Positions 17,670-26,467 of a DNA stretch of 64,000 nt are shown one piece after another. The DNA is from Candidatus Binatia bacterium (lineage in GTDB: Bacteria; Vulcanimicrobiota; Vulcanimicrobiia; Vulcanimicrobiales; Vulcanimicrobiaceae): positions 1 to 64,000 of the forward strand of contig DATKMJ010000069.1 of the NCBI GenBank assembly GCA_035541935.1, given 5' to 3'. Within the stretch, counting starts at the first letter, position 1, and each line of letters starts with the position of its first letter. The notes under the pieces were generated by a model that was given only the letters and a program-made list of their open reading frames with translations, had not been told where the DNA came from and searched no databases. Made by a program: the position numbers and the translations under genes.

Positions 17670-17696
17670 GGGGGCAGAACCAGGCCTGATGCCCCC
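17670..17696 (+). promoter_or_regulatory. inverted repeat spanning the lipoprotein start codon
   Basis: GGGGGCA (17670-17676) and TGCCCCC (17690-17696) are perfectly complementary across a 13-nt loop. The second arm contains the last two bases of the ATG start. In the mRNA this would bury the start codon in a GC-rich hairpin, so it may limit translation, or it may be a DNA-level operator in the 43-bp divergent promoter region. Confidence 0.35.
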
Positions 17697-18267
17697 CAGC
17701 GTCCGCCCGCTCTTTTTCATTCTCTTGGCGCTCGCCCTCGCGAACTGCAGCCGCGGCCTCCGAACCCCGAGCGCGCAGCCGGCGACGTCGAAACCGATGA
17801 CGGCGGCAACGGCGCCAACGGCGCCGGCGGCGGCGCCGACGCCGGCCCCGCACGTCAAAGCGGCCGCCCCGTCCGCACAGCCGGTCGCCGCTGCAGCGCC
17901 CTCACCCTCGCCGTCGCCCTCGGCAAAGCAACTCGCCGCGATGCTTCCGCCCGAGCCGAAGGGCGTCGAGCGGCTGCCGCCCCAGGCCCCGCCGCAGATT
18001 ATCGAGATCGCCGTAAGCCAGACCGACGTCTCGCCGGGCGACCGCGTCTTCGGCCGCGTCGTGACGAGCTCGAACGTCGCGAGCGTCCAGGCGCGCATCG
18101 GGTCGTACTCCGTCTCGCTCGTAAAGGTCGGGGTCGGTCGGTTCGAGCTCACGTATACCGTCGGTCCTCTCCCGTGGTTCGTTCGCGGAAACTTTTCGAT
18201 GCAGGTGATCGCGCGCAACACGCGCGGCGACACCGTCACCCGCTCGGTGCCGTTGACCGTTCGCTAA
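17689..18267 (+). CDS. small lipoprotein with Ala/Pro-rich linker and Ig-like C-terminal domain
   Basis: The 192-aa protein has a lipoprotein signal peptide with lipobox LANC (Cys20). A low-complexity Ala/Pro/Ser linker spans about residues 25-85. A beta-rich domain at about 100-192 follows (IIEIAVSQTDVSPGDRVFG... PLPWFVRGNFSMQVIARNT... VTRSVPLTVR), resembling an Ig-like/E-set sandwich. No enzyme motif is seen. It is a probable envelope-anchored binding or structural protein. It is divergent from the GT2 gene and convergent with the starch-binding-like gene, whose stop overlaps this one by 4 nt. Confidence 0.72.
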   Translation: MPPSVRPLFFILLALALANCSRGLRTPSAQPATSKPMTAATAPTAPAAAPTPAPHVKAAAPSAQPVAAAAPSPSPSPSAKQLAAMLPPEPKGVERLPPQAPPQIIEIAVSQTDVSPGDRVFGRVVTSSNVASVQARIGSYSVSLVKVGVGRFELTYTVGPLPWFVRGNFSMQVIARNTRGDTVTRSVPLTVR

Positions 18268-19121
18268 CCCGGCGGTCTTCCCGGCGGGTGCGGCGGCTGC
18301 GGAGGGGGCACGCTCGTCGGTAGATTCGGGAACGGCGCCGGATTGTACGGCGTCGGCATGATCTGCGGCTGCACTTGATTGAGGGCGCCGGGCTGCGCGT
18401 CTTGCCAAGCATAGACGGTGTCGCGGACGACGCGCACGTCCGCGTCGGTCACGACGACGTTGCGCGGCGTGCGCGCCAGACCGTTCTGCGCGATCTCCTG
18501 CGACTGCAGGGAGCCGCGGTCGTAGAGATAGCGAAAGATCGTGCCGGAGTTAAAACGCCGGGTGATCTGGTAGTGCAGCGCGTCGACGCGATCCATCGGA
18601 ATCGCCTGCGCGTTCCACCCGCTCGCGTCGGTGGCGATGTAGACCGACGACGTGAAGGGCGTGTAGGGCGGAACCTGCACGATGAACGTGACGAGCACCG
18701 GTCGTCCGGAGAAACGCTGCGTCGGAACCGCGCTCTCGCCCGGAGCCGGCGTCTCGACGGCTTTGAGCAGATCGGGATTGGGGACCGGAGACGAAAGCGC
18801 CACGGCGAAACGCAGCACGTCGGCAAAGTTTCCCTGCGGCGGCAGCGGCGCGCGCGACAGATCGAGCTCCGTTACCGTGCCGGTCGAATCGAAGGTCGCG
18901 CGGGCCCAGATGCGCGGCGCGGGCCGCAGCGTCGTCGCGCCGCCGGTCTTCGCATCGCGAATGACGACGTCGTTTGCCACGTGGAAGCCGTCGCCGGTCG
19001 TGAAGAAGACGTAGCCGTCTTGGTAGGCGAGGAGCTGCCCGCTCACGACGATCGACGATCCGGCCGCGAGGAGGACGACGGCGAGCGCGAGCGCTCCCAG
19101 CGAGATCTTGGCGCGTCTCAT
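18264..19121 (-). CDS. secreted or membrane-anchored protein with CBM20/E-set-like domain
   Basis: The 285-aa protein starts at ATG 19121 (ATGA overlap with the upstream barrel gene). An N-terminal signal or anchor helix (MRRAKISLGALALAVVLL) is followed by a domain of unknown type. Residues about 140-240 resemble a starch-binding CBM20-type beta sandwich (LVTFIVQVPPYTPFTSSVYI, then an ASGWNAQAIPM segment, then FRYLYDRGS). The C-terminus is Pro-rich. Coupling to an LptD-like barrel suggests work at the outer membrane, perhaps binding a glycan. Function unproven. The open frame extends far upstream within the barrel gene, but this start marks the signal peptide. Confidence 0.62.
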   Translation of the reverse strand: MRRAKISLGALALAVVLLAAGSSIVVSGQLLAYQDGYVFFTTGDGFHVANDVVIRDAKTGGATTLRPAPRIWARATFDSTGTVTELDLSRAPLPPQGNFADVLRFAVALSSPVPNPDLLKAVETPAPGESAVPTQRFSGRPVLVTFIVQVPPYTPFTSSVYIATDASGWNAQAIPMDRVDALHYQITRRFNSGTIFRYLYDRGSLQSQEIAQNGLARTPRNVVVTDADVRVVRDTVYAWQDAQPGALNQVQPQIMPTPYNPAPFPNLPTSVPPPQPPHPPGRPPG

Positions 19122-21022
19122 ATCGGCAAGAGCTGCACGACGAAGGTCGGCTGCCAGAACTGGGTGCGATAGGGATTGCCGTACCAGTAGAAGGTGCGCG
19201 AGACGTCGAGCAGGGCGTGCGAGAGAATCTTCAATCGCACCTCGCCGGTCGCGTCGTACGGCGGCTGGCCGAGGTACGACGTGTAGAGCGGCTGTCCGAT
19301 GATGTTGTTCGGCGGGAGCGCGAAGACGCCGGGGACCGGTATCGGAAAGTCGTCGTGGTGTCGGACGAGCAGCGAGAAGTTGAACTCCGGCGTCGGCGCA
19401 TCGTTGAGGCCGAGGCTCGCCGTGCGCATCGTCGAGATGCCGCGGAACGACGAGAAGCTCTGCGGGCAGTAGAAGGTGTTGGGAGGCGAACACGGCTGGT
19501 AGCCGCCGTTCTCGTAGAAATCGCCGACGTTGAGAATCTGATAGCCGAGATACGCGTTGACACCCCGCGAGAACTGACGGTTGACGCTGAAGTTCTCCGA
19601 GCTGGTGTCGATGTAGTGCGGCAGCGAGTTCCACTGCCGCTGACGGTTCCAGCTGGCGTTGAAGTAGTAGGTCTGATACGGGCTCGCGGCGTCGTTCAGC
19701 TTGATCGACGGCGTAAAGAGGTTGAAGCCGAAGACCGTATTCCAGATCGTCGTGTAGACCGGGCAGTAATACTGCGGCGGATGCTTGACGTCGTGCTGGT
19801 CGGGACAGGGGGCGCCGTACGCCTGCAGTCCGGGCACGGTGATCGGCGCGCTCCCATTATTCCCTTGATTGTATTGAGCGGCGCCGACGGTATCGTGATT
19901 GAATCCGTATCCCTCGTAGATCTGCTCGAAGAGCGGCCAGTTCAGGATGCGATTCTGGAAGCTCGACGCCGTGATCTGCATCTGCGACGGGTGGGAAAGG
20001 TTGCCGGCGATCGTCCCGGGGCCCAGCGAACCGGGACCGAGGACGTTGTAGTTCGTGAGCTGGGAGGTCGCCGAGACGTACGAGTGCGCGAACGCATACG
20101 TCGCGTTGATGAACGTCGTCTGCTGGGCGGCCTTCGGCTCGCTCAGGAACGTCTGTTGCGCGTAGTACTGCGTAAACGTCTGAATCTGAAAGCGGCTGCC
20201 GAGCTTCTCGTAGAGCGCGAGATTCCACCACTTCTCGGCGCGGGTCGCCGGATTGACCGAGAAGATCGCGTATTCGTGCGAGCCGACCAGATGCTGCTCG
20301 ACCGAAAGATAGGTTTTATACGTCGGGTCGTAGCGAAGGTGGACGGCCGTCAGCGCGTTCGTGTTTCCCGCGACGTTCCACGTGAGATCGACGCTCGCGC
20401 CCGAGAGCGTGTTCTGCGCGAAGTACTGACTCGGCGAGAAATTCACGACGTAGGATCCGAGCGGCACGCCGGCATCGAGGAAGTACGTGTGCGCGTTCAC
20501 GAAGCGTACGTACGTTTTGGAGCCGATGATCGCCGCGTTCGCGGTGATGCTCGGGTGCTCGCCGATCCCCGGAAAGTAGAACGCGTCGTCCGGCATCGTG
20601 CGTCCTTTGACCGGATGGGCGAGGTCGCCGTCGAGGAAGGTCCAGCGATCCGGCTCGCTCGTCACCGGAATCAAATAGATTCGCCGGAAATCGAGAAAGT
20701 CTGAGATCGCCGCGCCGCTGACCGTTCCCGTCGCGTCGTGCAGCGTCACGTGGCCGGCGACCATGAAGCGGTTGAGCTTGAGATCCATCGAGAACGAATC
20801 GCCCGTCACCGTGAAGCCGTCGCTCGTGCGCACCCGCACCTTGCCGTCGCCCTCCAGCAGGAAGCGATTGTAGTAGAAGTCGATGCGCGTCGCGTTCAAG
20901 TAGATGAGCGTCGTCGGCGGAGCCGGGGTAGGGCTCGGCGGCGGCGCGGCGGTTCGAGCCGCAACGCACTCAAGGAGCAGCGTCAGCGTCGTGAGGACCG
21001 CCGAAAACGCGATTCGTGGCAC
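19118..21022 (-). CDS. outer-membrane LptD/OstA-like beta-barrel protein
   Basis: The 634-aa protein has a signal peptide followed by a short Pro/Ala/Thr linker. An OstA/LptA-like beta-jellyroll covers about residues 38-135 (YYNRFLLEGDGKVRVRTSDG, FSMDLKLNRFMVAGHVTLHD). A long region of alternating aromatic/polar strands follows and ends in an aromatic-hydrophobic C-terminus (FVVQLLPI) like a BAM beta-signal. LptD inserts lipopolysaccharide into the outer leaflet. This protein is shorter than proteobacterial LptD (about 780 aa), and no Cys pairs like those of E. coli LptD stand out. I therefore call it LptD-like, not lptD. It strongly suggests an outer membrane. It diverges from deoB across 69 bp. 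Confidence 0.68.
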   Translation of the reverse strand: MPRIAFSAVLTTLTLLLECVAARTAAPPPSPTPAPPTTLIYLNATRIDFYYNRFLLEGDGKVRVRTSDGFTVTGDSFSMDLKLNRFMVAGHVTLHDATGTVSGAAISDFLDFRRIYLIPVTSEPDRWTFLDGDLAHPVKGRTMPDDAFYFPGIGEHPSITANAAIIGSKTYVRFVNAHTYFLDAGVPLGSYVVNFSPSQYFAQNTLSGASVDLTWNVAGNTNALTAVHLRYDPTYKTYLSVEQHLVGSHEYAIFSVNPATRAEKWWNLALYEKLGSRFQIQTFTQYYAQQTFLSEPKAAQQTTFINATYAFAHSYVSATSQLTNYNVLGPGSLGPGTIAGNLSHPSQMQITASSFQNRILNWPLFEQIYEGYGFNHDTVGAAQYNQGNNGSAPITVPGLQAYGAPCPDQHDVKHPPQYYCPVYTTIWNTVFGFNLFTPSIKLNDAASPYQTYYFNASWNRQRQWNSLPHYIDTSSENFSVNRQFSRGVNAYLGYQILNVGDFYENGGYQPCSPPNTFYCPQSFSSFRGISTMRTASLGLNDAPTPEFNFSLLVRHHDDFPIPVPGVFALPPNNIIGQPLYTSYLGQPPYDATGEVRLKILSHALLDVSRTFYWYGNPYRTQFWQPTFVVQLLPI

Positions 21023-21091
21023 GGTCGCAACGCTTTCTTCCCTGAGGGAAGGCGCGCCTTGCGACGGCCCGAAACGAGGGTCGCTACCGTG

Positions 21092-22216
21092 ATGAAGCGC
21101 GTGGTCGCGATCGTGATCGACTCCGGCGGCGTCGGCGCACTCGCCGATGCGGCCGAGTACGGCGATTCGTCTGACGTGAATACGATCGGCAACGTCGCGC
21201 GACGGCTCGGATCGTTGCGCCTGCCGAACCTCGAGCGTTTGGGGTTGGGCCTATTAACGGAAGTGGCCGGCGTTGCAGCGGTCGCCGAGCCGCGCGCGCG
21301 CGTCGCGCGGTTGCGCGAACGAAGCCGGGGGAAAGACACGATAACCGGACACTGGGAGATGATGGGAATTCTCACGGCCGTGCCCTTCCCAACCTATCCT
21401 CACGGCTTTCCGTCCGAGGTGCTGGAAGCGTTCGAAAGCATCGTCGGAAAGCCGGCGCTCGGCAACCGCCCCGCCTCGGGCACCGAGATCATCGAAGAGC
21501 TCGGGCCGGCCCACCTGGAGAGCGGGCGGCCGATCCTCTACACCTCGGCCGACTCGGTCTTCCAAGTCGCCGCGCACGAGGAGGTCGTGCCCCTCGCGGA
21601 GCTCTACGAATGGTGCCGGCGGGCCCGCGAGATGCTCCGCCCGCCCCACGCCGTCAACCGGGTCATCGCTCGCCCGTTTGCCGGAAAACCGGGGGCTTTC
21701 CACCGGACGCCGAATCGACGGGACTATGCAATCGAGCCGCCCCCGAACTTGCTCGACGAACTCGGAACCGGAAACGTCGGGGTGCACGCGGTAGGAAAGA
21801 TTTGCGACATCTACTGCGGACGTGCCATAACCACGTCGGTCCGCGTCGCCGACAACCGTGACGCGATGGAGAGAACGTTCGAGTTGCTGGAACGCGTCGA
21901 CCACGGCTTCGTCTTTACGAATCTCAACGATTTCGATTCGAAGTTCGGCCATCGCAGGGACGTGCGCGGATATGGAAGCGCGCTCGAAGAACTCGACGCC
22001 ATGCTTCCCGGCATCGAGACGCGGCTGCGCCCCGGAGACGAAATGATTCTCACGGCCGATCACGGCTGCGATCCGACCGCGCCCGGCTCGGACCACACGC
22101 GCGAGTACGTGCCGTTCGTCCACCTCGGACCCCACCGCGGAGCCGAGCTCGGCGAACTCGAGGGCCTGGATCTCGTCGGCCGTACCGTCAAGCGCGCGCT
22201 GCTGGGAGCCGCATAG
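21092..22216 (+). CDS. deoB: phosphopentomutase
   Basis: Interconverts ribose/deoxyribose 1- and 5-phosphates in nucleoside salvage. The 374-aa protein begins MKRVVAIVIDSGGVGALADA (metal-binding Asp10). The catalytic threonine lies in GKDTITGHWEMMG (Thr83). C-terminal metal ligands are in TADHGCDPTAPGSDHTREYVP, characteristic of DeoB within the alkaline phosphatase superfamily. An open frame extends upstream, but that part is antisense to the barrel gene; ATG 21092 fits the family N-terminus. The sugar transferase gene begins 1 bp after its stop. Confidence 0.95.
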   Translation: MKRVVAIVIDSGGVGALADAAEYGDSSDVNTIGNVARRLGSLRLPNLERLGLGLLTEVAGVAAVAEPRARVARLRERSRGKDTITGHWEMMGILTAVPFPTYPHGFPSEVLEAFESIVGKPALGNRPASGTEIIEELGPAHLESGRPILYTSADSVFQVAAHEEVVPLAELYEWCRRAREMLRPPHAVNRVIARPFAGKPGAFHRTPNRRDYAIEPPPNLLDELGTGNVGVHAVGKICDIYCGRAITTSVRVADNRDAMERTFELLERVDHGFVFTNLNDFDSKFGHRRDVRGYGSALEELDAMLPGIETRLRPGDEMILTADHGCDPTAPGSDHTREYVPFVHLGPHRGAELGELEGLDLVGRTVKRALLGAA

Positions 22217-22217
22217 G

Positions 22218-22880
22218 GTGCGAGCGAGCAACGCGGTTCGCTTCGCGATCGGCGCCCCGGCGGAACGCGCGGTGCCCGAATCCTGGCCCGCTCTCAAGCG
22301 AGCGATCGACGTCGGGCTGGGCGCGGCGCTGCTCCTTCTCACCGCTCCGATCGTCGTGCTCGCGGCGGTCGCGATAACGTGCGTCACCGGCGGCACGCCC
22401 TTCTTCGCGCAGGAGCGGGTCGGGATGCACGGGCGGCGCTTTAAGATGTACAAGCTTCGCACGATGGTGAACGGCGCGCACGCGATGCGCCAGAGCGTCA
22501 TGCATCTCAACGAGGTGGACGGCCCGGTCTTCAAGATCCGCAACGATCCTCGCCTGCACCCGCTCGGGCGCTTTTTGCGCCGCACGAGCATCGACGAGCT
22601 GCCGAATCTCATCAACGTCGTCTTCGGAGAGATGTCGCTCGTCGGTCCGCGTCCCGCTCTGCCGAGCGAGGTCGAGGATTACGATGCGGTGGCGCTTCGG
22701 CGGCTGAGCGTGCCGCAGGGCGTCACCTGCCTCTGGCAGATCAACGGCCGCAGCGACGTTTCGTTCGAACACTGGATGGAGCTCGACAACCGGTACGTCG
22801 ACTCGTGGACGCCGCTGGGCGATCTGCTGATCGTCGCGAAGACGATACCGGCGGTGCTACGGAGGGACGGAGCGCATTAG
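22218..22880 (+). CDS. initiating sugar-phosphate transferase (bacterial sugar transferase, PglC/WcaJ C-terminal type)
   Basis: The 220-aa protein starts at GTG 22218, 1 bp after deoB. It has one N-terminal membrane helix (IDVGLGAALLLLTAPIVVL). The catalytic domain of monotopic phosphoglycosyl transferases follows: GTPFFAQERVGMHGRRF, KMYKLRTM, the ED-equivalent region, LGRFLRRTSIDELPNLINV, MSLVGPRPALPSEVEDY and LWQINGRSDVSFEHWMELD. It moves a sugar 1-phosphate from a nucleotide sugar to undecaprenyl phosphate to start a repeat unit. It lacks the N-terminal four-helix domain of full WcaJ/WbaP proteins. It opens the polysaccharide cluster. Confidence 0.92.
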   Translation: MRASNAVRFAIGAPAERAVPESWPALKRAIDVGLGAALLLLTAPIVVLAAVAITCVTGGTPFFAQERVGMHGRRFKMYKLRTMVNGAHAMRQSVMHLNEVDGPVFKIRNDPRLHPLGRFLRRTSIDELPNLINVVFGEMSLVGPRPALPSEVEDYDAVALRRLSVPQGVTCLWQINGRSDVSFEHWMELDNRYVDSWTPLGDLLIVAKTIPAVLRRDGAH

Positions 22881-22962
22881 GTCAACGCCGCACCTCAGAG
22901 TCGTCCCGCGTTCCCGCCGGCCGCGCCAACGCATCTCGATCGCCGGCTCCACGTTTTTCGTC

Positions 22963-24507
22963 ATGGGGGCGACGTTTGCGTCGACGCTGCTCGGCTTCAT
23001 GCGCGAGGTCGTCAGCGCGCGCTATTACGGTACGCGCTGGGAGATGGACACGTTTCTCGCGGCGGCGACGATCCCGACGATCCTTTTCGGCGTCTTCAAC
23101 GGCGCGCTCGTCAGCGCGCTCGTTCCGACCTTCTCGGAGTATCTCGCGCACCGCAAAGAAGAAGAGGCCTGGCGCCTGGCGAGCACGACGCTGAACATGC
23201 TCGCGATCGTGCTCACCGCCTGCGCCGTCGTCGGCTTCTTCACCGCGGGCTGGTACGTGCCGCTGATCGCCCACGGGTTCCCGGCGCCGCAGATGGGCGT
23301 GGCGATCCGCATGACGCGCTGGCTCATGCCGAGCATCGTCGCGGTGAGCCTCTCGGGCGTGCTCTCGGCGATGCTCAACGCCTACCATCGTTTCCGCTCG
23401 GCGGCGCTCGTCGGCGTCGCGGTCAACGTCGTGACGATCGCCTGCGTCGTGCTGCTCAGCCACGGCATGGGGATCTACGCTCTCGTGCTCGGGACGGTGC
23501 TCGGGTTGACGGCGCAATTGCTCGTGCAACTGCCGTCGTTTCTCTCGATCGGCAAGTATCGCCCGATCATCGATCTGCACCACCCCGGTCTGAAGAAGAT
23601 CTGGGTTCTGCTCGGTCCGATCATGGTCGGCTCGGCGGCGGGTCAGCTCGCGCTTTTCTTCGACCGGTTCTTCGCCTCGACGCTCGCGCCGGGCTACATC
23701 GCCGGCATGAACTACGCGACGAAACTCGTCAACTTTCCGCAGCAAATCTTCGCAGCGGCGATCGCGACCGTCATCTTTCCGCTCTTCGCAGCGCAGTTCG
23801 CGCACGAGAACCGTCGCGGCGTCGCGCGCAGCGTCGTCACCGGCCTGCGTCTCGTGAACTTTATCACGATTCCCTCCGCCTGCGCGCTGATCGTGCTCGC
23901 CCATCCGATGGTGCAGGCGCTCTTCGAGCGCGGAACGTTCCAAGCCAGCGCGACCGATCTTACGGCGAGCCTGCTGCCGTACGCCGCGCTCGGCCTGATC
24001 GCGCTCGCGGCCAACGTCGTCCTTACGCGATGCTGTTTTGCCTGCCGCGAAACGCTCTGGCCGGTGACGATCTCGGTCGTCACGGTCGTCGTCAACGTGT
24101 TGCTCTCGCTCGTCTGGCTCCCGACCTTGGGCGCGCGCGGCCTGCTGCTCGCCAACTCCTTGAGCCAGACGATGCAGGCGATTCTCTTGCTGATCGTCAC
24201 GGCTCGGCTCGTCTCCGGCATCGACTGGGGCGCGCTCTCGATCTCGGCCGGCAAGGTCATCCTCAGCTCGCTCGCGATGTTGGCGGCGCTCGGCTGGATC
24301 GGCGCGCTCGGCGTTACGCCGGAGGCAACGTTTGCCTCGCGCGGCTGGTTCCTCTTCGGTCAGATCGCGATCGGCGGCACCGTCTTCGTCGCCGTAGCGC
24401 GCATGCTCGGCGTCGAGGAACTGGATCTCGCGTGGCGGACGATCGTCGCCAAGTTCGAGCGTAATCTCGTCAGCCCGCCGGAGAACCGGGAGGCGCCGAT
24501 CGCCTAG
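22963..24507 (+). CDS. murJ: MurJ/MviN-type lipid flippase
   Basis: The 514-aa MOP-superfamily protein has about 14 transmembrane helices. MurJ signatures are STLLGFMREVVSARYYGTRWEMDTF cut across helices 1-2, FVPTFSEYL-like ALVPTFSEYLAHRKEEEAW, and the second-half AAQFAHENRRGVARSV. It exports lipid II or a polyprenol-linked repeat unit. The first canonical start (ATG 22963) removes half of helix 1. In-frame upstream sequence encodes the missing part (RISIAGSTFFV) back to an ATT codon at 22876 that has GGAGGG 9 nt upstream and overlaps the previous stop. The true start is therefore uncertain. Being inside a polysaccharide cluster, it may flip a polysaccharide intermediate. Confidence 0.85.
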   Translation: MGATFASTLLGFMREVVSARYYGTRWEMDTFLAAATIPTILFGVFNGALVSALVPTFSEYLAHRKEEEAWRLASTTLNMLAIVLTACAVVGFFTAGWYVPLIAHGFPAPQMGVAIRMTRWLMPSIVAVSLSGVLSAMLNAYHRFRSAALVGVAVNVVTIACVVLLSHGMGIYALVLGTVLGLTAQLLVQLPSFLSIGKYRPIIDLHHPGLKKIWVLLGPIMVGSAAGQLALFFDRFFASTLAPGYIAGMNYATKLVNFPQQIFAAAIATVIFPLFAAQFAHENRRGVARSVVTGLRLVNFITIPSACALIVLAHPMVQALFERGTFQASATDLTASLLPYAALGLIALAANVVLTRCCFACRETLWPVTISVVTVVVNVLLSLVWLPTLGARGLLLANSLSQTMQAILLLIVTARLVSGIDWGALSISAGKVILSSLAMLAALGWIGALGVTPEATFASRGWFLFGQIAIGGTVFVAVARMLGVEELDLAWRTIVAKFERNLVSPPENREAPIA

Positions 24508-24589
24508 CCCGGCGGCGCGCGATTAAGTGACTTTGGTCAATTTTCATCGGCAGGCTCGCTTTTCCCCGAGAGCCAACCTTGCCAGCGCC

Positions 24590-25384
24590 ATGCTTTCGAT
24601 CCTGATGCCCGCTTACAACGAGGCAAGTTCGATCGCCGACAACGTGTGCGAAACGGTCGAAACGATGCAAGCGACGGGCCTGGATTTCGAGATCATCGTC
24701 ATCGACGACGGCAGTCTGGACGGAACCCACGCCGCCGCGAGTCACGCGCTTCGAGCGTGGCCCGATCACGTGCGCGTGGTCCGCTGCTCGCGCAACGAAG
24801 GCAAAGGCAACGCGCTGATCTGCGGGGCGTCCTACGCACGCGGCGAGTACGTGGCCTTCCTCGACGCCGACATGGATCTCCACCCGGAGCAACTGGCGAG
24901 CTTTTTCGCGATCATGAACGACACCGGCACCGACGCGGTGATCGGATCGAAGTTTCATCCGGCGTCGAAGATCGACTATCCGGTGGAACGGCGGATCTAT
25001 AGTTTCTTCTATTACGTGCTCGTGCGCACGCTCTTCGGACTCCCGGTGCGCGACACGCAGACCGGCATCAAACTCTTCAAGCGTCCGGTTCTGGAGCACG
25101 TGATGCCGCGGATCCTAGTCAAGCGCTTCGCGTTCGATCTCGAGCTGCTCGCCAACGTCCACCACTTCGGCTACCGCATCGTCGAGGCTCCGGTGACGGT
25201 GAACTTCAAGCGCGTATGCAGCCGTCTGCGGCTGCCCGCGGTGTGGAACGTCTTCCTCGACACGCTGGCGATCTTCTACCGCATGCGGATCCTGCATTAT
25301 TACGACCGGCCCGACCGCGTGATGAACCACGACCGCGCAGCCGGGTCGCACGAAATCGTCGTACCGATCGTCATCGGGGAGTAG
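24590..25384 (+). CDS. GT2 glycosyltransferase (dolichyl-phosphate mannosyltransferase-like)
   Basis: The 264-aa protein starts at ATG 24590 with MLSILMPAYNEASSIADNV. GT-A features follow: EIIVIDDGSLDGT (nucleotide binding), VAFLDADMDLHPEQL (DxD metal site), RRIYSFFYYVLVRTLFGLPVRDTQTGIKLF and KRFAFDLELLANVHHFGY, the last typical of DPM1-type enzymes. No C-terminal transmembrane helices are obvious. It probably makes a polyprenol-phosphate sugar used by the GT-C proteins encoded downstream. A TTG 63 bp upstream would add 21 residues without similarity. Confidence 0.86.
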   Translation: MLSILMPAYNEASSIADNVCETVETMQATGLDFEIIVIDDGSLDGTHAAASHALRAWPDHVRVVRCSRNEGKGNALICGASYARGEYVAFLDADMDLHPEQLASFFAIMNDTGTDAVIGSKFHPASKIDYPVERRIYSFFYYVLVRTLFGLPVRDTQTGIKLFKRPVLEHVMPRILVKRFAFDLELLANVHHFGYRIVEAPVTVNFKRVCSRLRLPAVWNVFLDTLAIFYRMRILHYYDRPDRVMNHDRAAGSHEIVVPIVIGE

Positions 25385-25390
25385 CCGCAG

Positions 25391-26467
25391 GTGGCCGGTG
25401 ATACCGCGCTGGTGCTGTTGCTACCAGGGCTCGGCGATGCGCTGGCTGCGGGTCCGATCCTGCGAGGGCTCTCGCGCGACGGCTGGACCGTCGACGCGCT
25501 CACGATGCATCCGCCCGTTAGCGAGTATCTTCGCGGGCTCGGCGTCGTTCGCGACATACGCGAGATGCCGATCCGGCCGGGCGCGCGCGACGCGCTCGCC
25601 GCGATAGCGGCGTTTCGTCCGCGCCGCTACGACCTCAGCGTCCTCCCGTTTCCCGCGACCCGCTGGCAGTATACGCTGATCGCGCGCGGCGCCGGCGCTC
25701 GGCGGCTCGCCATGCACGCGTACGGCGGCGCTGCCGACGCAATCGCCAGCAGCACGCGCAACGTGCGGTTGCCGTTGGGCGGCGGGCACCGGCTGGCGGA
25801 GAACGTTCGGCTCGCGCACGCCCTCGCTCTCACCGCGGGAGACGACGATTTCGAGTACTGGGTGCCCGAGGCGTGGCGAGCGCCGCGAATTCCCGGCACG
25901 CTCGGCATCCACCCCGGCTCGATGGCGTGGAAAGGGAACGAGGCAAAGCGGTGGCCGTACGAGCGATTCGTTGCCTTGGCGCGCGACGCGGCCGCTCGAG
26001 GCCGCAGCGTGCGCGTCTTCTTCGGCCCGCACGAGCTGCGCGAGGCGGGGCGCGCCGAGGAAGATTTTCGAGGGGTCGCGGGAATCAGCATCATTCGCGA
26101 GCCGCTCGCGGAGGCCGCGCGGCGGTTGGCAGAGTGCGAAGTCTTCGTCGGAAACGATGCCGGTTTCAGCCATCTCGCCTCGGGGCTCGGCGTCAAGACT
26201 CTCGCGCTTTTCGGCATGACGAGCGAGGTGAGAGGGATCCCGATCGGTCCGGCCGTGGCGTTGCGCCCCTCGCTCTGCCCGGCTTGCCACGACGAGGGCT
26301 CGCGGGGTTTCGAATGCGTGAGGAGGCTCGAGTATCGGTGCATCCTGCGCGACATCGAATACGACGCGGTGCGCAAGCAAGTCGACGAACTCTTCGAAAC
26401 CTCGTCAGTCGAACAGCGCCTTAGCTTGGAAGGTCCCTACAGACTCTACGGAAAGGCTTACTCGTGA
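25391..26467 (+). CDS. GT9 glycosyltransferase (heptosyltransferase-like)
   Basis: The 358-aa GT-B protein starts at GTG 25391. N-terminal LLLPGLGDALAAGPILRGL matches the GT9 acceptor-domain start. The C-terminal donor domain contains GIHPGSMAWKGNEAKRWPYE, ECEVFVGNDAGFSHLASGLG and KTLALFGMTSE, the classic GT9 nucleotide-sugar motif. A Cys cluster follows (CPACHDEGSRGFECVRRLEYRC split over 30 residues), possibly a small metal site. GT9 enzymes add heptoses to lipid A core, but here it may act on a cytosolic lipid-linked repeat. Its stop overlaps the next gene as GTGA. Confidence 0.82.
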   Translation: MAGDTALVLLLPGLGDALAAGPILRGLSRDGWTVDALTMHPPVSEYLRGLGVVRDIREMPIRPGARDALAAIAAFRPRRYDLSVLPFPATRWQYTLIARGAGARRLAMHAYGGAADAIASSTRNVRLPLGGGHRLAENVRLAHALALTAGDDDFEYWVPEAWRAPRIPGTLGIHPGSMAWKGNEAKRWPYERFVALARDAAARGRSVRVFFGPHELREAGRAEEDFRGVAGISIIREPLAEAARRLAECEVFVGNDAGFSHLASGLGVKTLALFGMTSEVRGIPIGPAVALRPSLCPACHDEGSRGFECVRRLEYRCILRDIEYDAVRKQVDELFETSSVEQRLSLEGPYRLYGKAYS

